Shown here one piece after another: positions 1 to 11,200 of a DNA stretch of 64,000 nt. Under the pieces are notes generated by a model. The model did no database searches and was not told where the DNA came from. It saw only the letters and a list, made by a program, of their open reading frames with translations. The number at the start of each line of letters is the position of its first letter. Position 1 is the stretch's first letter. Both the position numbers and the translations under genes were made by a program. Source of the DNA: Tetraselmis striata (lineage: Eukaryota; Chlorophyta; Chlorodendrophyceae; Chlorodendrales; Chlorodendraceae); NCBI GenBank assembly GCA_006384855.1, contig VCJN01001228.1:1-64000 (forward strand), written 5' to 3'.

Positions 1-552
1 TACTCACCCGGCCAGCGCAGGGGCTGGCGAGGGTAGGGTGTCGGCCGGGGGGGGGGGGGGGGGGGGTGGATACGGACCATATAGTAAATGAGGGCCATTA
101 CCTGGTACTCGTGCCGCTGATGTGAGCAGGCGGAGCTGCGACGGTGATCTGCGCCTGCAGAGTCTGCAGCAGCTGTCGAAGGTGGCGATCTGGCTATTAA
201 CACGAAACGCAGCCGGGAGTTGTCCGGAAATATGGTTGGCCGATAATCTTCCGCGCGTTGTGTGTTTTCGGGCTCCGCGTGAGGTTACAGGTTTGCGGGG
301 CCGGGGGGGGGGGGTGGGGGTTCGGAAGTAGAATATGGACGGGGAGGCAGTCGGCGCGCTGTAATTGGTCGCGACTATTGATCGGCCGTCGGCGTGCTAC
401 CTGTTGCAGTCGATGCTCGAGTCGCCGGGCTCGACGCGACCAGCAGCAAGGATTAGTCGCTACGAGTTGCCACCAGGAATTTGGAGATAGTAGCGACTAA
501 TATTTATATTAATTAAGCGCTTATTTCCACTCATCCTCATCCGTATTGTTCT
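1..552. other. Intergenic stretch, no gene recognised
   Basis: Opens with G-rich sequence and a run of about 20 G (47-66). The short open frames here match no family I know and are interrupted by G runs. From about 340 to 500 the sequence has repeated CGACTA/GTCGC-type words of the kind seen in several other non-coding parts of the window. Nothing functional can be supported. Confidence 0.5.
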
Positions 553-735
553 GATCTAAACTATTTCATGCATGGGGTTGCCTGCTTTCCGCCCAGTAAC
601 CGCTTACTTAAGCTGTGCTGCTGGAGTGTAGCGAGAAATCCTTACCCTGGACGGGTCCCTCTACGTTTACGCGTAGCTGCGCCCCTTCATGTAGTGCGCA
701 GCACGCGAGCAGACATATAATAAAAGCAGCATCAG
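553..735 (+). repeat. Diverged lone copy of the recombinase-element terminal repeat
   Basis: Begins GATCTAAACTA, then the order ATGGGGTT-CCT-CTTT, TAACCGCTT, a TGCTGCTGGAGTG-like word, and ends with GCAGCACG, AGCAGACAT and TAAAAGCAGC. This is the same order of words as the 185-190 bp 'A' repeat that bounds the tyrosine-recombinase elements at 38736 and 41023, in the same orientation. No gag or recombinase lies beside it, so it may be a solo repeat left by recombination. Similarity was judged by eye and is weaker than between the other copies. Confidence 0.4.
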
Positions 736-1889
736 CCGATTCAAACATGAAATCGTCTGGTTCTGCCAAAAAGGGTGCAAAGATTGTTACACAGACGAAG
801 CGCCATTTTATTATGGCTGCTACTGGTAGGAAGGCTCGCCGAAAGCTCCATTTCGACTTTGGAGCATGGTGACAGCATCCCTTTACTTGTATGGTGACAG
901 TGGCGGCGAAATGATGTTTCAGTGCAAGATAGGCAAGGGAGATTAGCCTAGAAGTGCGCAGGCTTAGTTACAGCATGGAAAGCGCGGGGTAAGGATTACT
1001 TGCGGCAAAGAGGGCAACAAAAAAGGGAAGGCTGGGCGGGTTGGTCAGGAGGTCAGGAGGTCAGCACAAAACTAAGAGTGGCCCAGTCTAGCGGGTGATG
1101 ATGCTGTTTGTATGATATTTGATGGGCACCAATTGACCATAACCAATTGACCATGGGTGACCGATGTTTTTGCCGCGGGCGCCACGTTAAGTGCCGCAGA
1201 TCGGCAGTTCAGTGCCGGAGCACCATGACTGCCCGCGGTGGATTATTAGCGACTACAGGTACTACTGGCGTGGTGCATCGGCCGCGGGCAGCCGGTGTCG
1301 ACAACCCGCACACCCTAGGGCGGAGGGAGGGACAACGAAACCCAAGAACACAGCTGTAAACATTTCAAAGGGAGGTAGGCAAGGAATACTAGCCACCTCG
1401 GTCTTCATGACTGCGGATGGGGCGGGGCGGCGCCCAATGGGGCGGGGGGCGCGGGTGAGAAGGATGCAAAGGACACCGTGGTGGAGAGCCAGCCGAGCAG
1501 ACACGCGGCGGTGCGGGTAGAAAGCGTTGTCGGGTCGATGTAGTCGTTGATTACCGCACAATTTATAGTCTAGCCGCCCCAATGGCGGATTCCGTCCTAG
1601 GGCACGCTAGCTGCGTTTGCGCCAGACGTCGCGCCCTTTCGTAAGGAGTGCGAGCCAGGTCCACACGAATACTTCGGGGGGGGGGGGGGGGGGGGGGGGG
1701 ATGGCGGCCCGCGCGCGTGAGCTAGTCGCCAAGGGTGGAGGCGTTCCACATAAGGGCGGGTAACTCCGTTGCCGGGGAGTGCCTAGGATCGGTCAGATTG
1801 CTTGGCGGAGGGGTCTGCTCGGAACGCCGCGTCGTGGTAGGTGATGAAGCGGCGTAGAAGAGCTGTTCAAGTGGGCATGGCGATTTTGT
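736..1889. other. Intergenic, no gene recognised; G25 run
   Basis: Contains a 25-base G run at 1676-1700. A frame at 720-870 is rich in Lys and Arg but matches nothing known and has no splice context. I see no RNA gene, promoter or conserved domain. Confidence 0.5.
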
Positions 1890-3390
1890 AGTTCAAGCTA
1901 CCGGCCATCCTCCTGTGTGTCCTAGCCGCTCTTCCCTCCAACGGGCTGTAGCTAGGACAACATCGCCCCCATGCAGTCCTTACCTACATTGTCCTATCCC
2001 AGTCAGAGCTCAACAAGTAGGATTACGCACGCCATCAGCCAGCTAGCGACGGGCGTCCCAACACAACTACGTGAGACGGGGGAAGAGAGCAAGCCTGAAT
2101 TTCTATGTGATGCTCAGTATTTATCCACCGCTGAGCCGGCTAGTAGGGTTTTGAGGCGGCTGCGATTCCCTCCAACATGGTAATGGGGTGTTGTCATAAT
2201 CGGAATAATTGAAATCTGCTGCGATTCTCAGCAACGTACTCATACCACGCATCGGGGCAGTGCAGTTATAATCGCGGACAATTATTATATATTCGCAATA
2301 CCGGCCCCATGGGTTGGTATGTAGTGACCGGAGTTCTTGGGATATATGGCTGGCTTGCCTATCGCGTCGGCGGACCGCGAGGCCACTACTGCTTATGTGA
2401 GTGGCTGTCGCATCGTCTGTTTTCCACTCGCTTTCAGAGTCGCGAGCACCAGAGACACACGGGTTGCTACTCGTGCTGCGGGTTTGGGCGGCGTTGCCAG
2501 GGGGGCTGCGGTCTCGGGCGGCTCCTTCAGCTTGCGATGTCCAGATGCGGCTACCTTGCCTTTTCTACTCGGCAGGGAACTGTGGGGGGTGCTCGATCTG
2601 GATCGAGCGGCGTTGGGGGTTGCGCAGGCGGGTGCGATTCCGCCGCGAGCCGGGCAAGCTCGGCCCCGAGTGCGGACTTGTTGGCTGGGGAGGACAGCTC
2701 GAGCAGCTCGGCTGTCTTGGTGGGTGAGGTGCTGGATCTGGACCAGTCTTTCAGCCGTGCCGTCGGGGATGCCTTCGCGGAACGTGCTCTAGGACGGACA
2801 ACGTTGGGGGAGTAGAGGGTAACGTCGGCCATAACTTGGTACTTTTGTTGCCCGCGGTGGGCGCGATGTCGTCCACGTCCATTGTGTTGTCGTTTAACAC
2901 GTAGTTCAGTTCGAGCTCGTCCTCGCATAGGCATGTATCGCCGCCAAGGGGGGTCGCTCCCGGGGCGGGGACGGGTGGTGTGGTGGATGCGTGGGCTGCG
3001 CCAGGGATTTGCGCCACGACGGCCTGGCGTTGGTCGAAGGCTGCGACGGCGGTAGGGACCACCACGCGCCTCGGCGCCGCATGTTCGAGCTCATGTGGGG
3101 GGAGGAGGGGGGGGGGGGGGGGGGGGGCGCCTTGCTGGGTTGGCATGGGTTATTGGGATCGCCGTGGGTGGCGGGTTGGCTAGACCAGCTTGCGCTGGCG
3201 CCCGACGCGCTGCGTCGGTTGGTTGCTCCTCGGCCGTCGCCGTAGGTAGCGCTGCCTTGACCCCTCTCGCTCGCCATCAATATCGTCTTGCCCCACTGCT
3301 TCCGTTTTGTCCGTGGCCCGGGTGCGAGTTGATGGTAGGCTGTGATGGTAGGCAGTCAGCTGTATGCTGGGGGTGTAGATCGGGCGCTAG
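1890..3390 (-). repeat. LINE-like dispersed repeat, copy A
   Basis: Shares a long colinear series of words with 59226-60690: CTACCGGCC.TCCTC, GTCCTAGCC, CCTATCCCA.TCAGAGCTCA, GCTCAGTATTTATCCACCGCTGAGCCGG, and later TAGTGACCGG, GGCGGACCGCG and CTCGTCCTCG. On the minus strand both copies keep a coiled-coil-like stretch around ELLxLSSxAxxxALxAELARL (copy A about 2720-2650), with frame changes, so a decayed protein-coding retroelement is likely. Strand is inferred from that frame and from the (CAATTT)n tail of copy B. A G21 run interrupts it at 3107-3127. Confidence 0.55.
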
Positions 3391-6300
3391 TCGACTTGGA
3401 GAGCGAGGGATGCTGGGGGGTCTTCCGAGCCTTCTAGCGGAGGCTCAGCGCCATGCATCAGAGCTGGTTGCGGCCGGTGTTGCTGGATGTGACGGAGTTT
3501 GCGGACCGCGTCTGGCTGAAGGGGTAGGTGTACGTGCAGCTCCTAGGGATCGAAACCCGGACTCCCGTGAGGTAGATGACTGTGGTGGCGAAGGCGGACC
3601 GCACGTAGTTGGCGGCGGGGGTGAGGGCCACAGCCAATAGCAGGGGTGGCTGCGGACCCCTCGTCCTCTTTGCCGAGCGACATGGGCAAGAAGTTGTCGG
3701 CCCCCACGCGTAGCAGCTTCGGCTCATGGTAGTGTTGCGCCATGTCGACGCCAGCAGCCGCCATTGTGTCTGTCAGGCGAGCCACTAGACGTGCAACAGC
3801 TCCGGGAGAGGGGTCATGGTGCGTTGGGGCTTTGTTGATGTGGCGGCGACCGCTCGATCCGCCGCCGATCGTTGTGCCCTCTCTTGTCCACTGGGTCGGT
3901 AGGGCGGTGGCGGTTGTCTCTCGGCGGCGAGTCAGCCTCAGAATGACAGGACCCAGTGGTAGTAGTGGATGCCTAAGTGCCACTTGAGGGGGCGGGCTGA
4001 GGGGGCGGGCCCCCACTCAAAAATGTGATGGTAGGATTTGAACTCCGATTTTGGGGCTGAGGGTGCGGAATGATTAGGTTTCAAACGGTACGGCTGCGCG
4101 ACTTCCTTGTCCATCGCTTGTGTGTTTGACCAGCCAGGTCGCCAAACATCATAGCCACGTGTGTGGCAATCGTCCGAGCCGGCCGGGAGACCGTTACGAG
4201 CAGGAGGGACAGGGCGCTTCAGTAACGCGCGGAGGTGGCGGCGGGTATGTAGCAATTGGAATTGGATTCCTGCGAAATTGTTCGCTGCGATGAGTGTGCG
4301 GATTGCGGACTGTGGGACTGTAACCGCCCGCGGGGGCCGCGAGAGTTGCGGAGAAAGGTCCTTGGCCCTCGTGTTACTTCCTTGGGTCTGGCGACGTCAT
4401 GGTGGGGTGCGATGTAGTCCTAATGGGGGGGAATGCTCCTCACGCGCTGGTGGCGCAGGCTGGCAGGCATGTGAGGTCGTTTGATCGTCGGACGTCACCG
4501 TTTTTGCAGGAGGATTGGCACTACCCGTTTTGGTAGCCGCGCCGGCTCGCCGGATTTAGTACATACGCAGTGCTGTACTTAAACGGCTTTAAGCTTCTCG
4601 GGCAACTCCAGGGAGTGGAAGTACGACGCAGTCAAGTCCAAGTTTCGATACCCCATGTCATTGCGCACAACACAGGTTTTTGTGACACTGACAACACAGT
4701 GCACGGACACGGGGGATAGCGACTGTCTGCTGTGTATTGTTACAACATCGAAAATACGAAATGCCCCCGAGATAATACGGATATCGACACGAAAGAAAAC
4801 TGAAAGCCACACTATGGCTCCTCAAGACGATTACATAAATAGCCATGAAATCCTGATGTAATAATGAATTTAACTTCAAACGGGCGTGTAAAAATCCTTA
4901 AAATATATATCCGAATACTTCACGGATTGATCACGGAACGAAGCTTAAGACGTAGGGCGATTATCCACATCCGTGCGCTGCACAATTTGCAACAACAATT
5001 GTTCCAGAAATGAAGAGGACACTATCAACATGGCCCATCTCGGATTCAAACCTATATATTGTTGCTTAGCATATCAAAAAATATACTCTTATCATTGGCA
5101 ATTGGTACGGGCGTGTGTCTATAGTAGTAGTGCACTGATTGTTAAAAACTGACGCCCTTTGAGTGTAAGCAAGTACAGTGGTTTTTGAGTAGGCCGCCCC
5201 ACACACAACGCGGTGCTCATGGCCCCAGCAAACGGCCCGCTGCGCACCGCCGCTGCCAGAAGTGTGTGTAACATTATGTTCACCTCAAACAAACTGAGGC
5301 CTTGTCTTCGTTCCATTACTTGCACACCTCTTTTGGTCGTGTCTACAAGGCTGGAGACTGTCTCATGTGTCATGCGTTTACGTCTCCTTTTTGAACGCCC
5401 GTTGATGCATCAACAGCAGCGGCCACTGGCCTGTGCCGCCTAGCGCGGCGGCCGCAAGGCGCGATGGCTGACCCGGTGAGCGTGCGCGCGGCCAGGAGTT
5501 TGAGTTTTGTGTTCAAAAGGTCGCAGCCTGCCGGGGGCGCAAAGAAGCGGAGGCGCTGACGCCGCCGAAGAGGATGCTAGCCAGGGCTGCCGCGGTTCAT
5601 GCGAGTGTTGTGTGGGGCGTGGCGCCACTGTGCGCCAATGGCCTTGAGCACACGGCGCAAGGCAGGCCCCCACGCACAGAAGATTGCCCGTGATTTAAAA
5701 GGATGTTCCTCTTCGCCACTGTCCTCCGCCACCGCACGGAGGCGGAGGGACAGGCACAGGCGGGCGGGGGGAGAGGGGGATTTAACTACTGCAAATGCTG
5801 CGCGCTTGAGACCCATGTTGTGCCAAGTGCCTGTGCTGGAAAGTGTGCGAATATCAATGAATGGCTCTGCCAAATGCACCGGATTTGCTGTTCACATGGA
5901 CGCAAGGGGGGGGGGAAGGGGGGGACACAGCACCGTACATCGCCGCCGCACGCTTTGTGACAGGACGGCGCCTATGTTGGAGTCCACGGGCTTTGGCCAA
6001 ACAGCGTGATTCGGAGCGCGTATTGGACGCCAAATAAACATGAAAGACACTACGCACCCATGACTGACCGCATGATGACCACAATGTATTGCATTCTGAC
6101 ATTGCTGCAAACTGTCAACCCACAGTTCTCATCAAGAATGGCAGCACGAATGCAGAACTTTCTGATTTTGCCATTGAGTATCCAGAAGGGATCGGATTTG
6201 CCCATTATTTACGACTGGCAGCAGCAGCACCAAAAGCGCTGCAGATATGTCTGTCGAGCGGCGACTGCAAACCATAATGCGCAGAGAATCAGCATATCAA

Positions 6301-7674
6301 GCAACAGTGCATAGCGCCCGCCCCAGCAACATGCTGCTGACACATCCCTCCAAATACTAAGTAACATGTATATTCTGTCCAATGCATTGCTGATGCGCAC
6401 ATCTAGCAACAGTCGTGCCATCAACGCGCCTGTTTATATTCGTCACTGCGAGGACATGTTTCCTCCCATGATGCACCGGGTGGCTCCTTGCCAAAGCTGG
6501 ACACCTGACGCTCACGGGTGCCAACGCGGCAATAAGACCACTACTGGGAATAAGATCCTGCCCTGCCCATCAGAGGTCAAAAATGAACGAAATTATAGCG
6601 GAAAATAGCAAATAATGCTCGTGTCATAGGTTGCATGTAAGCTCAATCTGAGGCGAACAACAAATATGATCTCCTGTAGTAGTCAGGAAAGTGCGGTTTC
6701 TACAAGCGTAGTTGAAAGCACGCAAGCCCTGCTATAATCATGCATACATGCAGACGCCCACTGATGGCCGCAAATATGCGACATTATATCATAGGAATAA
6801 ATTGAATCCGGGACTAAAAATTTGGGGCGATCAAACAATTGCGGCACTACCTGGGTGATAATTTATATATGCTGATCATCGTGAAGCACTTAGGGGGGTC
6901 GTATACAGGTTCCCCACTTCCCCGTGAATATAGCCAGCCAGACTTATAATAATATATATACAATCACGGGCGGAGGTGATTGATATAACATACTTACAGG
7001 CAGATACAACAGCAAGATTGTCGTCTGATGTAGAATAACAATATCCGAGGTTCCATTTGCCTTAGAACTTAGGTTACTACTATGGGCAGCAATTCCAGTG
7101 CAAATAGTGCCGAGGCCATGAAAACCCCCCATTATAAGGCAGTCCTACCTGCTGCTATCCCGAGTAGGTGTGAAACTATCGGTTACCCCGTGGCAGAGTA
7201 TGCTGTTGTTCATATTAGATACATCAAGTATTCCTCCACGGGAATTATGCCGCGTGCTCATGACGTGCCCCGGCATCGATGCGGCAACATAAATTTCCCA
7301 TGTCGGGTCCATCCTCTCCGGGGCTTCGGGACTTGGCCATTCCAGGGCGACGTCCCCAAAGTTAGCTAACCCCAGACGGGTTAATAAAGGCAGGCCCTTT
7401 GTACGCTAGCTAGCATGCGTTGCTGCCCGGGAAAAACGCGTCCCATTTTCTGTGATTGCGGGCGATTAATTAAACACTGACCTACCGCACAGAATGTCGC
7501 GGGCACAACAGCCCAGTGAAGCGGCACATGCCGCCGAACCTTGGGAAGCACCTTAACCTTGTTGTTTTGGCCTTTTTGAGTGGAGGGGCCGCACCGCCCC
7601 CCTTGCTCCCCCCGGAGCTCAAGCTTGCGAGTCGCCACTGCCTCCATCGCTGCTCTCCCTTCACTGGTGCCGCA
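3391..7674. other. Four kilobases without a supportable gene
   Basis: Minus-strand frames at 4016-3543 and 4255-3938 hold protein-like stretches (MAAAGVDMAQHYHEPKLL; GYDVWRPGWSNTQAMDKE) but match no family I can name and could be transposon remains. A 31-codon plus-strand frame starting at 5464 ends in Lys/Arg-rich AKKRRR. A plus-strand frame at 6089-6277 ends in LSSGDCKP. The part from 4560 to 7100 is clearly more AT-rich than its surroundings. No splice-consistent exon chain was found. Confidence 0.45.
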
Positions 7675-8178
7675 TCACGCCCTGCCTTCGCCTTCCCCCC
7701 CCTCCGCATCTTCCTCCTCACAGCTCTCGCTGACCCTCTCTTCCTCATCGGAGCTGCCGGCCTCCGAGTCGCTCTGCAAGGGGGAGTGAACGCCAGCAGC
7801 CCTCATCAAACGTCCATACCCATAATCCCATGCCCAACACAAGATTGCTTTCACTTTGTTGCCTATCAACTACATGTTTATCTCTTGCATTTTTGTCATC
7901 TTGCGAAAGGGAGTCATGCTTTCGTCGGATAAAAAAGGGGAGACCGACATGCAGACTGCCAACTGTCGCCAACTACAAGGCACAAGACAGTAACGGATAC
8001 ATCATTGCTCTTTTTCCTGGAACAGGGCTGTAATCTGGTTTTGGGTTTGCTATGGATATGATATTTACATAATATACATAATATATGTATGTATATATAC
8101 ATATATATATACATACGTATACATATATATACGTATACATATATATGTATATATGTATTGTGTAATATATACATATAC

Positions 8179-8214
<36 letters not shown>

Positions 8215-11200
8215 GAATATATACATATGTATGTGTGTGTGTATACATGTGTATGTGTGTGTCTTTACCACTTGCGAAGACGGCAACACTAAACTAATTT
8301 AGACAAGTATCCAATGCACCACAAACGCAGCATGGAATATCTGCCTCGGTATGCGACAAATGGAGCCTCGATATGGAGTCGCTGCTTGTGTGATCTGCAA
8401 CCCGAGTACAGCAGGAGCCATACTGCAGGAGCCATAGGAGATAGACGCGATCACAACCTGCCCATGCTGTGTAGCTTAACATGATGAGGCACCAGCAAAC
8501 ACCACATGGAGCCATGGCGGACCGCACCGCGCCCTGCCAGAGCACGAGGTGCTGCAGCACCGCCTTCTTGAACAAAACAAATAGCGCGCGCTCCGTCTGC
8601 GCCACATGCCGGGCGCACTTCTCCCGATACGGCATGTCGCCCGGTGCCCCTGCCGGCTCCTCCCTGCCGCCATATGCCGGACCCATCAGGCCCCCACAGA
8701 GGCAGAGTCAGCATCACCCCAATACAGCAACAACCGGAACCACTCACGGAGCCGACACAAGAAGCACATCTGCAAACTCTGCCGTGACGCCTATCTGCCA
8801 TCACGCGTTTGATAGCTCTAACATTCGCAACATCAGACAACAGTGCCTATTGCCGTGCACGTAAGAAGCAGCACGTTGACAATGAACGGCCGTAGGGCAC
8901 ACGAGTGCCGGCGCGTCTATGCGGCCCCGAAGCGTGAGCCTAACATAGGGGCCTATGCGGGCGACAGCAGCAGTTGCGAAGTAGGTTCGCCTATGTGTGA
9001 CCTCTGGCAGGCTGGGGCCTTGTCAGAAGTGTCTTACTCCGTAGGCGCTCGTGGCTGATACACAATTAGGCCTAAGTAACACGCCAATATTGCAGTGTGC
9101 GTTTCGAGGCCTCAATGAGCCATTGGTTTGCACAGTATAGAGACGATCGTGGCGTAGCCGACAGCGCAGCAGGCCACCCGGCGCTGTTGAGACCTGCCAT
9201 AGAGACTTGAGCTGCCTATCGCAGAGACCGTACTTGGCATTGCTCAGGTTGACGACAAACCACAAATTACCGGATGCCCCAATCTTGCCGGCGACACGAG
9301 TGCGTGCGCATGACAGTATCGTACTTAACATGCCTTGGGCATCTGTTGAGGCACGGGGGGGGGGGGCTGTTTGGGGTCGGCAAGGGTTGCTGTGCCCGTG
9401 AATCGGCTGAATGGCTCGAGCTGCCGTGGTCCAGCGAGCGACGCGCATTGCCAGCCACGCAGTCGCCGGCACACGGCAGCCCGGCCGACGGCGCCGCTGA
9501 GGGCGCCAAACAGCGGCAACAGGTTGTCGCTGCAACAGAGTGCAGAATCAGCAGCCGGCCTTGCCTGTCCAGCTCCCTAATGTGGGTGTCAAAGAGCCGG
9601 ATGAGCATGCCCATCATCGCCCGGAACGCCTCCTCCTCCATGTACTGGAAGTAGTCCTCGCCCAGGCGCACCGGGCCGCTGCCGGGGAGGGCGGGCGCGG
9701 CCAGCTCGGTCTTGGCGTCCTGAAAATGCTCTTCTGGCATGTGCAGCACCTACCGCAACATACAGTTTGGTCAGCGGATCACATAAATTATGGAACGCCT
9801 GTTTTGCTCCACCATTCTGCTCCACTAAATCCGGAGATTCTGGATTCTACTGGTGATGTATCTGGATATAGTTTGAGGGATATGCGGGCAAAGCGGGTTC
9901 CATGCCCAATGTGGCGGGTCAGCCTCCGCAACTGTGGTGGTAATCGCAGTGGCAGGTTCGGCGGGGTGGACGGCGATCGGCGCCTGCAGGAAAGGGGAGG
10001 AGGTGAAGCTCACGATCATGGCGGTGACCATGTCGTCAGGGAGCCTGGCAGCGGCCGACCCGTCCGGCGGCATGCCCAGCGTAAACACCGGCCCTGTCAG
10101 CCCGATCTCAGCCAGCAGTTGCTCCTTCTCCTCCATAGCCTCGTCAGCGCCCACTGCGCCACGAAGCATCCCCGCGCCCGATGCCGTCACGACCCACCCA
10201 ATGTGTGGCGGCTGGCCATCTGGGTGCTGAGTGCTGTTCGCCAAAGCAGGCAGCCCATGCGGGAAGGGATCAACGCGCCCACAGTCGCCGTGGTGTTGCT
10301 GGGGTACGGGTCCGCCAGGGGTGCGGCCAAGGCCGCCGCACCTTCGCTCACCGAGGTGCGGCACGCAACGAGCAGCTCGTTGTAGGTGATCAGGACCTTG
10401 GAATGCGGGTTGGCAAACCCGTCTGGGTGCTGCTCCACAAAGCCGTACATGCGCAGCAGCTCCGAGTCGCCCAGTGGGCCGTACGACAGCAGCAGCTCCT
10501 CGCCTGCCGCGGGCAGCAGCACCGCCCTGCCTCAGCCTCCGTTGCCCCCATTCCTCGCTTATATAGGGCTGCCATCAGTTTGCCTGAACTCACACACCAT
10601 ATACCTTTTGGCAAGCTAAGCAATGTGTGTTGCACGGTGTATGGGCTGGCAACAAGGCCATCAACTCAGATCCCCCCCCCCCCCCCCCCCTCGTGCTGTG
10701 GCATGCCACGTCCCCCTCGCTCTCCCGTCGTGGGTGGGTGGTTGCTGCCGCAGGCAGCGGATGGACCTTCCCGGATGTCTCGTGCCGCCGTGACTCCAAA
10801 GAAGCCGGTGAACTCCGCGCGCTCTCCGCTCGGCAAGTCAATGGACATGGTATCGTCGATCTTGGCCAGCTCAGTGTTGATGCGCTCCGGACGTGAGGAG
10901 TGGTTGAGCATGTCGATGGCGCAGAGCAGGTAGAGCTCGTCCCCTGTAGAGAGAGTGAATCCCCACGCTGGTGTTTTAGACTGCATTTGCACTGCCATAC
11001 ACATACACATACACATGTACATGCGCATGTACATGTACATGTGCATACACATTTACATACCTACCACCGTGCGGTTACGGGTACTGCTGTTGTACACATA
11101 TGTGGCAAACAACGTTAACAAGTAGCAGACAATAAATGTTCTACTAGTAAACAAGGGCTTTACGATCGATTATTGACCCCCGCTAGGTAGGCACCAGGAG

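Noticed and set aside
3536..3560. tRNA-like T-arm word (GGGTTTCGATCCC on the minus strand)
   Set aside because: No matching acceptor stem, anticodon arm or A box at the right distance.
3095..3640. Long plus-strand frame of Gly, Ala and Arg
   Set aside because: It begins in a G run and has no family match; the homologous repeat copy is read better on the minus strand.
4025..4050. tRNA-like word AGTTCAAATCCTACC on the minus strand
   Set aside because: The T-stem does not pair properly and no upstream tRNA body is present.
8060..8290. Frames rich in Tyr, Ile and Thr on both strands
   Set aside because: Artefacts of the TATACA repeat inside an intron of the SET gene.
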